From Solirubrobacter sp963724195 (GTDB taxonomy: Bacteria; Actinomycetota; Thermoleophilia; Solirubrobacterales; Solirubrobacteraceae), in contig CAVRTQ010000016.1 of assembly GCA_963724195.1 (NCBI GenBank), forward strand, positions 434,001 through 498,000: DNA of 64,000 bases, written 5' to 3'. This document shows positions 41,449 through 48,965 of this stretch, one piece after another. The position numbers and the translations under genes are program-made. The notes beneath the pieces were generated by a model. It had not been told where the DNA came from. It worked only from the letters and a program-made list of their open reading frames with translations, and searched no databases. The number at the start of each line of letters is the position of its first letter. The stretch's first letter is position 1.

Positions 41449-42732
41449 ATGGCCGAAGTCGGCCTGAAGGAACTGCTGGAAGCCGGAGTCCACTTCGGTC
41501 ATCAGACGCGCCGCTGGAACCCGAAGATGCGCCGTTTCATCCACGGCGAGAACGGCGGCATCTACCTGATCGACCTGCTCAAGACGCAGGTGCTGCTCAG
41601 CCAGGCGCAGCAGTTCGCGACCGAGATCGCCCACCGCGGCGGCACGGTCCTGTTCGTCGGCACCAAGAAGCAGGCGCGCGACGGCATCAAGGAGATCGCC
41701 ACCGCGTCGAACATGCCGTACGTCAACCACCGCTGGCTCGGCGGCCTGCTGACGAACTACCAGACGATGTCCGCGCGCATCAAGCGCCTGCACGACCTCG
41801 AGCGCTACCAGGCCGACGGTCAGCTCTCGCTGCTGCCGACGCGTGAGCGTCTGTCCGCCGAGGCCGACCTGCTCAAGCTTCAGGCCAACCTGGGCGGCGT
41901 CAAGAACATGACCCGCGTCCCCGACGCGATGTTCGTCATCGACCTCAAGACCGAGGCGATCGCCGTGCGCGAGGCCCAGCGCCTGCGCATCCCGATCATC
42001 GGCCTGGTCGACACGAACGCCGACCCGGACGGCATCGACTACGTCATCCCCGGCAACGACGACGCGATCCGCGCCTGCAACATCATCACGCAGGCCATCG
42101 GCGACGTCGTCCAGCAGGGCCGCGCCCGCTTCCGCTCCGAGGAAGAGGCCGCTCGCGCCGAGGCCGCCGCGCAGCAGCAGCGCGAGGCCGAGGAGCGCGC
42201 TCGCCGCGAGGAAGAGGAGAAGGCTGCCGCCGAGGCCGCCCAGCGCGCCGAGGCCGAGGCTGCGCTCACGACCGCCGGCGAGGGTGAGCCGCGTGACGTC
42301 GCCGAGGCGAACGTCGCCGCCGCCGTGAAGGCCGCGCCGAAGACGCCGGCCGGTACCGCCGACGCCGAGGCCGCCGCTGCCGAGCAGGCCGCGACCGAGC
42401 CCGCCGTGGCCGCCGCGGGGAGCCCCGGTCCGAGCCGCGTGGAGCAGGTCGAGTCCCCGGACAAGGTCGAGCACGAGAAGGGCGCCGCGTCGCCGGTCGA
42501 CGAGGCGGTCGAGGCCGTGGAGGCCCCCGTCGAGCAGGCGCGTCAGAAGGCGTCCAAGGCGAAGGCCAAGCCGAAGGCCGCCGCGCCTGAGCCGGGCCCG
42601 AGCCCGATCGCCGAGGAGGCCGCCGAGGCCGCTCCGGCCGACGTCGAGGCTGCCGCTCCCACCCCCGAGCCCGAGGCGCCCGCCGCCGACGTGACGGCGG
42701 ACGACAAGACCGAGACGAAGGAAGAGAAGTGA
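41449..42732 (+). CDS. rpsB: 30S ribosomal protein S2 with long Ala/Glu/Pro-rich C-terminal extension
   Basis: The S2 core occupies residues 1 to about 230 (EAGVHFGHQTRRWNPKM, FVGTKKQARD, VNHRWLGGLLTNYQT, GLVDTNADPDGIDYVIPGND). An extension of almost 200 residues follows: a charged helical stretch (EEEAARAEAAAQQQREAEER) and then a disordered Ala/Pro/Glu/Lys tail. Total length is 427 aa versus about 250 in most bacteria. A strong AAGGAG site marks the ATG. It starts the rpsB-tsf-pyrH-frr-uppS-cdsA operon. The tail has no recognisable domain. Confidence 0.95.
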   Translation: MAEVGLKELLEAGVHFGHQTRRWNPKMRRFIHGENGGIYLIDLLKTQVLLSQAQQFATEIAHRGGTVLFVGTKKQARDGIKEIATASNMPYVNHRWLGGLLTNYQTMSARIKRLHDLERYQADGQLSLLPTRERLSAEADLLKLQANLGGVKNMTRVPDAMFVIDLKTEAIAVREAQRLRIPIIGLVDTNADPDGIDYVIPGNDDAIRACNIITQAIGDVVQQGRARFRSEEEAARAEAAAQQQREAEERARREEEEKAAAEAAQRAEAEAALTTAGEGEPRDVAEANVAAAVKAAPKTPAGTADAEAAAAEQAATEPAVAAAGSPGPSRVEQVESPDKVEHEKGAASPVDEAVEAVEAPVEQARQKASKAKAKPKAAAPEPGPSPIAEEAAEAAPADVEAAAPTPEPEAPAADVTADDKTETKEEK

Positions 42733-43334
42733 GCGCTCCCACCATTTCCGCCAAGCAGGTCAAGGAGCTCCGCGACCGCACCGGCGCGGGCATGATGGAC
42801 TGCAAGAACGCACTGACGGAGTCCGGCGGCGACATCGAGGCCGCCGTCGAGCTCCTGCGCGTGCGGCTGGGCGACAAGGCGCTCAAGGTCGGTGACCGCG
42901 AGGCCACCGAGGGCACCGTCGCGTCCTACATCCACTCCAACGGCAAGGTCGGCGTGCTGGTCGAGGTCGACTGCAACACCGACTTCGTCGCGCGCAACGA
43001 GGACTTCCAGGCGTTCGCCCGGGACATCGCGCTGCACATCGCCGCGGCCGCGCCGCTGTACGTCTCCGAGGCCGACATCCCGGAGGAGGCGAAGGAGGCC
43101 GAGCTGCGCGTGTTCGAGCAGCAGGCCGCCGACAAGCCCGAGCACATCCGCGGCAAGATCGCCGAGGGCAAGCTCAAGGCCTGGATGAACGACCACGTGC
43201 TGCTCAACCAGGTCCACGTGAACTCGGACAAGTACGACGGCAAGACGATCGAGGAGCTGCGCGCGAACCTCTCCGGCACCGCCGGCGAGAACGTCGTGAT
43301 CAAGCGCTTCGCCCGCTTCGCGGTCGGGGCCTAG
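42729..43334 (+). CDS. tsf: Elongation factor Ts, short form
   Basis: Nucleotide exchange factor for EF-Tu (201 aa). The N-terminal UBA-like domain (KELRDRTGAGMMDCKNAL) and the TDFVARNEDF core are clear. Only one core subdomain is present, as in the compact EF-Ts of Thermus-type bacteria; E. coli has about 283 residues. GTG start in the rpsB stop. Confidence 0.95.
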   Translation: MSAPTISAKQVKELRDRTGAGMMDCKNALTESGGDIEAAVELLRVRLGDKALKVGDREATEGTVASYIHSNGKVGVLVEVDCNTDFVARNEDFQAFARDIALHIAAAAPLYVSEADIPEEAKEAELRVFEQQAADKPEHIRGKIAEGKLKAWMNDHVLLNQVHVNSDKYDGKTIEELRANLSGTAGENVVIKRFARFAVGA

Positions 43335-43335
43335 T

Positions 43336-44055
43336 TTGTCCGATCCGGTCTTCAGCCGGGTCCTCATCAAGTTGTCGGGCGAGGCCCTCATGGGCCCGCT
43401 CGACTACGGGACCGACCCTGTCACCGTCGGGCGGATCGCCGACCAGCTCAAAGTGGTCCACGATCGCGGCGTGGAGATCGGCATCGTGCTCGGCGCGGGG
43501 AACATCTTCCGCGGCCTGTCAGCGGCCGCGGACGGCATGGACCGCGCGACCGGCGACTACATGGGCATGCTCGCGATCGTGCTCAACGCGCTGACCCTGC
43601 AGGACGCGCTGGAGAAGCGCGACGTGCACACGCGCGTGCAGTCGGCGATCACGATCTCGGAAGTCGCCGAGCCCTACATCCGCCGGCGCGCCATGCGTCA
43701 CCTGGAGAAGCAGCGCGTCGTGATCTTCGCGGCGGGCACGGGCAACCCGTTCTTCAGCTCGGACACGGCGGCCGCGCTGCGCGCCGTCGAGATGCACGCC
43801 GAGATCCTGCTGATGGCCAAGAACGGCGTCGACGGCATCTACACGGCCGACCCGCGCAAGGATCCGGACGCCGAGTTCATCGCGGAGATCACCGCCCAGG
43901 AAGCGCTCGAGCGCAACCTGCGCGTGATGGATATGACGGCGCTGACGCTCTGCATGGAGAACAAGCTCAACATCCATGTCTTCGACATGGCCGACGACTC
44001 CAACATCAACCGGATAATCTCCGGCGATCGAGTGGGGACGCTGGTGACAACGTGA
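43336..44055 (+). CDS. pyrH: Uridylate kinase
   Basis: Phosphorylates UMP to UDP (239 aa). The amino acid kinase signature VLIKLSGEALMG and the UMP/ATP loops GAGNIFRG, AAGTGNPFFSSDTAAALRA and VDGIYTADPRKDPDA are present. The start is a TTG at 43336, one base after the tsf stop; there is no nearer ATG or GTG that keeps the N-terminus. Confidence 0.95.
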   Translation: MSDPVFSRVLIKLSGEALMGPLDYGTDPVTVGRIADQLKVVHDRGVEIGIVLGAGNIFRGLSAAADGMDRATGDYMGMLAIVLNALTLQDALEKRDVHTRVQSAITISEVAEPYIRRRAMRHLEKQRVVIFAAGTGNPFFSSDTAAALRAVEMHAEILLMAKNGVDGIYTADPRKDPDAEFIAEITAQEALERNLRVMDMTALTLCMENKLNIHVFDMADDSNINRIISGDRVGTLVTT

Positions 44056-44609
44056 TCGACGAACTCCTTCAAGACGCGCGCGAGCACATGGACAAGTCCG
44101 TGGATGCGACGCGCCAGAAATTCCAGTCGGTGCGCGCGGGACGGGCCACTCCGTCGCTGCTGGATCGCATCAACGTGGAGTACTACGGGACGATGACGCC
44201 GCTGAACCAGATGGCGACGGTCAACGCTCCCGAGGCACGGCTGCTCACGGTGCAGCCGTACGACAAGAGCTCGCTCAAGGCGATCGAACGGGCGATCCAG
44301 GAGTCGGACCTCGGCCTCACGCCGAACAACGACGGCCAGATCATCCGCCTGCAGCTCCCGGAGCTGACCGAGGAGCGCCGCAGGCAGCTCGTCAAAGTCG
44401 TCAAGGGCCTGACCGAGGACGGCAAGGTCGCGCTGCGCAACATCCGGCGCGACGTCATGCACGACCTCAAAGAGCTCAAGGACGCCGGCGAGGCCGGAGC
44501 GGACGACGAGCATCGCGCCGAAGAGGCGCTGCAGAAGCTGACCAACGAGAAGGTCGCCGAGCTCGACGCAGCGCTCAAGGCCAAGGAAGCCGAGATCACT
44601 GAGGTGTGA
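44052..44609 (+). CDS. frr: Ribosome recycling factor
   Basis: Splits post-termination ribosomes with EF-G (185 aa). Family segments VRAGRATPSLLDRINVEYYG and the C-terminal three-helix bundle with LTEERRRQLVKVVKGLTEDG are intact. A GTG start overlaps the pyrH TGA. Confidence 0.96.
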   Translation: MIDELLQDAREHMDKSVDATRQKFQSVRAGRATPSLLDRINVEYYGTMTPLNQMATVNAPEARLLTVQPYDKSSLKAIERAIQESDLGLTPNNDGQIIRLQLPELTEERRRQLVKVVKGLTEDGKVALRNIRRDVMHDLKELKDAGEAGADDEHRAEEALQKLTNEKVAELDAALKAKEAEITEV

Positions 44610-45268
44610 GCGCCACCTACGTCGCCATCATCATGGATGGCAACGGGCGGTGGGCTCACCAGCACGGCGTCCCGATCTCAGAAGGCCATAAGGCAGGCGC
44701 CGATACGGTGAAGGCGCGTCTGCGCGACGCCGTCGACCTGGGCGTGCGCGAGCTGACCCTGTACTCCTTCTCGACCGAGAACTGGAACCGGCCGCAGGAC
44801 GAGGTCGACGCGCTGATGGCGTTGTTCAGCGCGCGCATCATCGACGAGACGCCCGAGTTGCACGAAGAGGGCGTGAAGATGCGCTTCGTCGGGCGGCGCG
44901 AGGGGGTGCTGCCGGAGCTCTTGGAGCAGATGGCGTGGGCGGAGGAGAAGACCGCCTCCAACACGCGGATCACCTTGTACGTGGCCTTCAACTACGGTGG
45001 CCGCGCCGAGATCCTGGACGCGGCGGAGCGGTACACGGGCGGCGGCGAGGATGCGTTCCGGCAGCTGCTGTACGCGCCCGAGATGCACGATCCCGACCTG
45101 CTGATCCGGACGTCGGGCGAGCAGCGGATCTCGAACTACCTGCTGTGGCAGGCCGCGTACTCGGAGCTGCACTTCACCGACGTGCTGTGGCCCGACTTCT
45201 CGCGCGCGGACTTCGAGGAGGCGCTCGCCTCCTACGAGGCGCGCGTGCGGCGCTTCGGGGTGCGCTGA
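44606..45268 (+). CDS. uppS: Isoprenyl transferase (undecaprenyl diphosphate synthase family)
   Basis: cis-Prenyltransferase (220 aa) making the lipid carrier for cell-wall synthesis. The metal Asp11 is in IIMDGNGRWA; other family blocks are LTLYSFSTENWNRP, VAFNYGGRAE and RTSGEQRISNYLLWQ. Chain length is not certain from sequence: actinobacteria have both C50 and shorter products. It links the isoprenoid genes dxr and ispG further down with envelope synthesis. Confidence 0.93.
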   Translation: MSATYVAIIMDGNGRWAHQHGVPISEGHKAGADTVKARLRDAVDLGVRELTLYSFSTENWNRPQDEVDALMALFSARIIDETPELHEEGVKMRFVGRREGVLPELLEQMAWAEEKTASNTRITLYVAFNYGGRAEILDAAERYTGGGEDAFRQLLYAPEMHDPDLLIRTSGEQRISNYLLWQAAYSELHFTDVLWPDFSRADFEEALASYEARVRRFGVR

Positions 45269-45269
45269 G

Positions 45270-46119
45270 ATGCCCGTCCCGCGGCGCGGCGCTGACGAAC
45301 CCCGCAAGCCCCGCCACGGGACCTCCGACCTGCTCGCCCGCGGTGCTGGTGGCGATCCCGGCGATCGCGTTCGCCGTCCTGATCATCTGGCAGGGCGAGT
45401 GGGTGTTCGCCGCCGGCATCGCCGCTCTCGGCGTGATCTGCGTGCACGAGCTGACCGTGATGCTCCGTCGCGCGCGACCGGTCCGGCTGGCGGCGATGCT
45501 CGGCGTGATCGGGCTGACGGTGGCGGGCACGGCCGGCGACGAGCGTCAGGTCCTGCTGGCGCTGGCCGCGACCATCCCGCTCACGTTCTTCCTCGCGATC
45601 GCCGCGCCCAACCGCGAGCGGATCACCGCGTCGATGTCGGCGACGATCCTGATCGTGGCGTGGATCGGCCTCGGCGTGGCGCACGCGGCGATGCTGCGCG
45701 GGCTCGACCACGGCGGTGCGCTGGTCGTGCTGGTCCTGCTCGGCACGTTCGTCGGCGACACGTTCGCCTACTTCGGCGGGCGCGCGTTCGGCCGCCACAA
45801 GCTCGCGCCGACGATCTCGCCCAACAAGACGGTCGAGGGCCTGGCGTGCGGCATCGTCGTCGGGACGCTGGCGGTCTGGTACTGGGCGCAGACCTACTCC
45901 GACGACGGCTGGATATCCGGCGTCGACGGCCTGCTGCTCGGGCTGGCGATCGTGATCGCCGCACCGATCGGTGACCTCTTCGAGTCATTGATCAAGCGCG
46001 ACATGGGTACCAAGGACACGGGAACCCTGTTCGGGGCCCACGGCGGCGCCCTGGACCGCGTGGACGCCGCGCTGTTCGCCCTCGTCGCCGGCTACTACGT
46101 GTGGCTGCTGTTGGCATGA
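45270..46119 (+). CDS. cdsA: Phosphatidate cytidylyltransferase, with a single-base frameshift
   Basis: Membrane enzyme making CDP-diacylglycerol for phospholipids, with about seven to eight hydrophobic helices. The family signature is near the C-terminus (KRDMGTKDTGTLFGAHGGAL, then DRVDAALF). The first 24 codons from ATG 45270 are in one frame. One extra G at 45342/45343 shifts it, and the remainder (VLVAIPAIAFAVLIIWQGEW onward) is in the next frame to TGA 46117. Removing one G gives about 282 residues. The gene should be essential, so a sequence error is likely. Confidence 0.88.
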
Positions 46120-46568
46120 ACAACGAGGAGAAGCGCGACCGGCAGATGATGGAGCTCCTCAACGAGCTCCGGGTCGCGCTACCGGGCGTGCAGTTCCTCC
46201 TCGCCTTCCTGCTCACCGTGCCGTTCGCCCAGGGCTTCGAGCGCATCACGTCGTTTCAGAAGACCATCTTCTACGCCGCCCTGCTGTTCACCGCGGCGTC
46301 GGTCGTCTTTCTCATCGCGCCGTCGGCCACCCACCGCCTGCGGTTCCACCAGAACGACCGCGCCTTCATCGTCGAATCGGCCCACAAGTACCTGATTGCG
46401 GGCTTGGCGTGCCTCGCCGTCGCGCTCGTTCTGGCGCTGGTCATGGTCACGGATTTCCTCTACGACTCCTGGATCGTGATCTGGGGCCCGGCGATCATCG
46501 CGCTGCTTCTGCTGGGTCTGTGGTTCGTCCGCCCCCTCCTCCGCCCCTCTGGCGATGAGCGTCCTTAA
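46116..46568 (+). CDS. DUF6328-like four-helix membrane protein
   Basis: A 150-residue protein: cytosolic start (MNNEEKRDRQMMELLNELRV), then four hydrophobic helices (about 28-45, 55-75, 100-120, 126-143). It looks like the actinobacterial DUF6328 family; the name is from memory and not verified. The ATG overlaps the cdsA stop. The TAA stop is the first codon of repeat copy 3. The function is unknown. It is not part of the usual rpsB-cdsA order. Confidence 0.7.
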   Translation: MNNEEKRDRQMMELLNELRVALPGVQFLLAFLLTVPFAQGFERITSFQKTIFYAALLFTAASVVFLIAPSATHRLRFHQNDRAFIVESAHKYLIAGLACLAVALVLALVMVTDFLYDSWIVIWGPAIIALLLLGLWFVRPLLRPSGDERP

Positions 46569-47156
46569 AGAGGGACTGTCCCGCTTTAGGTTCTTGCGTT
46601 TGCCGGGGCTGGGCGGGAGCGCGACCATCGCCTTGTAGCGCTCGAGGCCGTCGCCGCCGTCCTGCGAGAAGTACGAGAGAAGACGGCTCGTGTCGAGCCA
46701 GTCGGGGGCGCACCATCCGTTGACGACGTCGGCGTGGCTGCTCCAGAGATAGTCGGTCGCGGTCCGGCACAGGCCGGCCGTCACCGGATTGCGCGCGATG
46801 TACGCCGCGGCGGTCCAGAGTTGCGCGTCGTTCTCGATCGTGACCGAGTCGTAGCGGTCCTGGAACAGGTGCCCGCTGAACCCGTGCCTGCGGTTGAAGT
46901 ACTGCGCGTAGCCGCCGTGGAGCCGATGCATGCCTGTCCCGAGATTCGGCTCCTGGGTCTCGATGAGGAGATGCATGTGGTTGCCCATCAGGCAGTACGA
47001 GAGAATCCGCCATCCGGTCCGCTTCACGACGTCCTCGAGCAGTGCGAGATACCGCCGCCGATCCCGGTCGTCGGCGAAGATCGGCTGCTTTCGATTCCCG
47101 CGGGCGTACACGTGGTAGATGCCGGGGGCGGTCTCGGCACGGGGAAGACGGGGCAT
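46179..47156 (-). CDS. REP-associated tyrosine transposase (RAYT, Y1_Tnp family)
   Basis: Single-strand DNA transposase-like nuclease of the IS200/IS605-related RAYT group, which acts on palindromic REP elements. From ATG 47156: PGIYHVYARGNRKQPIF, the HUH motif GNHMHLLIE (His-Met-His), FNRRHGFSGHLFQDRYDS, and the catalytic Tyr in AAYIARNPVTAGL followed by YLWSSHAD. The domain ends near residue 185 (about 46600). The frame then passes through palindrome copy 3 without a stop and runs antisense to the DUF gene to 46179 (325 aa). A one-base shift before the repeat would make it end at the repeat's TAA, so the long tail may be an artefact. It has one palindrome on each side. Confidence 0.85.
   Translation of the reverse strand: MPRLPRAETAPGIYHVYARGNRKQPIFADDRDRRRYLALLEDVVKRTGWRILSYCLMGNHMHLLIETQEPNLGTGMHRLHGGYAQYFNRRHGFSGHLFQDRYDSVTIENDAQLWTAAAYIARNPVTAGLCRTATDYLWSSHADVVNGWCAPDWLDTSRLLSYFSQDGGDGLERYKAMVALPPSPGKRKNLKRDSPSLRTLIARGAEEGADEPQTQQKQRDDRRAPDHDPGVVEEIRDHDQRQNERDGEARQARNQVLVGRFDDEGAVVLVEPQAVGGRRRDEKDDRRRGEQQGGVEDGLLKRRDALEALGERHGEQEGEEELHAR
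46566..46588. repeat. Dispersed palindrome, copy 3 (variant)
   Basis: TAAAGAGGGAC / GTCCCGCTTTA around a T, with one arm mismatch (A versus G). Its TAA is the DUF gene's stop. It flanks the RAYT gene on its 3' side, in the same orientation and variant form as copy 4. Confidence 0.9.
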
Positions 47157-47203
47157 GTCTTCCCTAGCCCTCGGCGCGGGAGGATTCGCCCCCACGGCTT
47201 TCC

Positions 47204-47226
47204 TAAAGAGGGTCTGTCCCGCTTTA
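47204..47226. repeat. Dispersed palindrome, copy 4 (variant)
   Basis: TAAAGAGGGTC / GTCCCGCTTTA around T, with two deviations from the consensus. Read on the minus strand, its TAA (47226-47224) is the stop of the GlxA-type regulator. It lies 48 bp upstream of the RAYT start. Confidence 0.88.
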
Positions 47227-48204
47227 GGAACGGAAGGTACGGCGGTAGGCCGTGGGGGTGACGCTGAGGTGGCGGCGGAAGTGTTTGCGGAGGTTCGGTG
47301 CCGTGCCGAAGCCGCACTCGGCGGCGATGTCGTCGATGGAGGCCGACGTGGACTCGAGCAGCGCGCGGGCCGCATCGATGCGGCGTGCGAGCAGCCAGCG
47401 CAGGACCGAAACACCGGTCTCGGCTTGGAAACGGCGCGCGAATGTGCGCTCGGACACGTGGGCGTGGACCGCCAGGTCACGAACGGTGAGCGGCTCGCGT
47501 AGGCGCTCCAGGGCCCAGGCGCGAGTCGGGGCGAGGGAACCGCCCGGGTGCTTGGGAAGCGGCTGCTGAACGTACTGCGCTTGGCCGCCCTCGCGGTGCG
47601 GCGGGACGACGATGCGGCGTGCGACGCGCGCAGCGAGATCGGCGCCATGGTCGAGGCGCAGGATGTGCAGGCAGAGGTCCAGGCCCGAAGCGACGCCGGC
47701 CGAGGTCAGCACCTCGCCCTCGTCGATGTAGAGGACGTCCGGGTTGACGGACACCCGCGGATACAGCGCGGCAAGGTCAGCGGCGTCGCGCCAGTGCGTG
47801 GTGGCGCGTCGGCCGTCGAGAATGCCCGCCGCAGCGAGCGCGAACGCGCCCGTGCAGATGGAGACGACGCGGCCGGGTGCGGTGCGTAGCGCCTCGAGCA
47901 CACGATCTTCGGGCACGCGCAGATGCGGCGAGAAGCCCGGGACGATGACGGTGTCGGCGTCCGCGAGCGCTTCCAGGCCGGCCTGGGCGGTGATCGAGAA
48001 CCCGGCGGTGGTGGGCACGACCGGGGACGCGGCGCACACGGTGACCCGGTACGGCGTCTCCTCGTAGGTCCCGAAGATCTGCGCCGGGATCGCGAGGTCG
48101 AGCGGGACGACCGCATCGAGCGCGAGGACGACCACCTCGTGGACGGAACCTAAAGAGGGACAGTCCCTCTTTAGGAACGGCGGGGAATTGGGGGTGTCGG
48201 ACAT
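47224..48204 (-). CDS. GlxA family transcriptional regulator (DJ-1/PfpI domain + AraC helix-turn-helix)
   Basis: The N-terminal two-thirds is a DJ-1/PfpI-like sensor domain (VVVLALDAVVPLDLAIPAQI to ICTGAFALAAAGILDGRRAT). The C-terminal AraC-type pair of HTH motifs includes DLAVHAHVSERTFARRFQ and IDDIAAECGFGTAPNLRKHF. From ATG 48204 it has 326 residues, but palindrome copy 5 then falls inside codons 11-18 (FLKRDCPSL). A GTG at 48135 gives a 303-residue protein without it and may be the original start. It is divergent from a DJ-1-like gene, a likely target. Ends in the TAA of copy 4. Confidence 0.88.
   Translation of the reverse strand: MSDTPNSPPFLKRDCPSLGSVHEVVVLALDAVVPLDLAIPAQIFGTYEETPYRVTVCAASPVVPTTAGFSITAQAGLEALADADTVIVPGFSPHLRVPEDRVLEALRTAPGRVVSICTGAFALAAAGILDGRRATTHWRDAADLAALYPRVSVNPDVLYIDEGEVLTSAGVASGLDLCLHILRLDHGADLAARVARRIVVPPHREGGQAQYVQQPLPKHPGGSLAPTRAWALERLREPLTVRDLAVHAHVSERTFARRFQAETGVSVLRWLLARRIDAARALLESTSASIDDIAAECGFGTAPNLRKHFRRHLSVTPTAYRRTFRS
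48151..48173. repeat. Dispersed 23-bp palindrome, copy 5
   Basis: Consensus sequence, perfect 11-bp arms. It lies in the 5' end (or leader) of the GlxA-type regulator gene, reading as FLKRDCPSL in its frame. Confidence 0.92.
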
Positions 48205-48218
48205 CCGGCGAAGGGATC

Positions 48219-48241
48219 TAAAGAGGGACAGTCCCTCTTTA
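48219..48241. repeat. Dispersed 23-bp palindrome, copy 6
   Basis: Consensus sequence, perfect arms, 46 bp from copy 5 in direct orientation. It is in the divergent promoter region between the GlxA-type regulator and the DJ-1 gene. Confidence 0.92.
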
Positions 48242-48316
48242 GGAATGGCTGGATCGTAGTGGATAATGGCGATCCTGCCACTCGAAAGGTTGGAACGGCG
48301 GAAGGATCATGGTGCG

Positions 48317-48877
48317 ATGACGATTGAGATCCTTCTGTTCGACGGGTTCGACGACCTGGACGCGTTCGGGCCGTTCGAGGTGCTCAGGACCGCCGGGATG
48401 CAGGTGCGGTTGGTGACGGTGGAGGACGCAGCGACGGTGACGTCCGCCGGCGGCGCGCGGATCGTGCCGGACGGGGTACTGGGCGATCCGGAGCTGGTGC
48501 TCGTACCCGGAGGCGGGTGGAACGACCGGAGTGGGCCCGGGGCGTACTACGAGGCGCAGCGCGGCGTGATTACCGAGCGACTCGCCGAGCGGCACCGCCG
48601 CGGGCGGCGGGTGGGATCAGTGTGCACCGGGGCGATGTTGCTTGCCGAGGCCGGGATTCTCACCGGGCGGCGGGCGATCACGCACCACAGCGCGCTCGAG
48701 GACCTGCGGGCCGCCGGGGCCGACGTGCAAGACGGAGCGCGGTTCGTCGACGAGGGCGACATCATCACGTCCGCCGGGGTCACGGCGGGGATCGACATGG
48801 CGCTGTATCTCGCCGGCGATCAGGCGGAGATGGTCGCGCGCGAGATCGAGTGGACCCAGGGCGCGGTGCAAATCTAA
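48317..48877 (+). CDS. DJ-1/PfpI family protein
   Basis: Class I glutamine amidotransferase-like protein of 186 residues. The ATG at 48317 gives the standard N-terminus MTIEILLFDGFDDLDAFGPFEVL. The nucleophile-elbow cysteine is in GSVCTGAMLLAEAG (near residue 100), and HHSALEDLR follows. The closest relatives in fold include isonitrile hydratase-like and ThiJ proteins; activity here is unknown. Divergent from a GlxA-type regulator that carries the same fold as its sensor. Its TAA is the first codon of repeat copy 7. Confidence 0.85.
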   Translation: MTIEILLFDGFDDLDAFGPFEVLRTAGMQVRLVTVEDAATVTSAGGARIVPDGVLGDPELVLVPGGGWNDRSGPGAYYEAQRGVITERLAERHRRGRRVGSVCTGAMLLAEAGILTGRRAITHHSALEDLRAAGADVQDGARFVDEGDIITSAGVTAGIDMALYLAGDQAEMVAREIEWTQGAVQI

Positions 48878-48897
48878 AGCGGGACAGTCCCGCTTTA
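48875..48897. repeat. Dispersed palindrome, copy 7 (compensated variant)
   Basis: TAAAGCGGGAC / GTCCCGCTTTA around A: both arms carry the matched change (A to C and T to G), so the palindrome is still perfect. Its TAA stops the DJ-1 gene. Confidence 0.92.
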
Positions 48898-48930
48898 GAT
48901 TCAGCGCGCGGCGCTCCCAATGCGACTTCA

Positions 48931-48953
48931 TAAAGAGGGACAGTCCCTCTTTA
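48931..48953. repeat. Dispersed 23-bp palindrome, copy 8
   Basis: Consensus, perfect arms. It is 33 bp after copy 7, between the convergent ends of the DJ-1 gene and the alpha/beta hydrolase gene, 12 bp past the latter's stop. Confidence 0.92.
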
Positions 48954-48965
48954 GAAACGGGCGCG

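Noticed and set aside
46566..48953. Palindrome cluster read as a CRISPR array
   Set aside because: Repeats are perfect palindromes with irregular spacing (33 to 925 bp) and genes between them; no cas genes.
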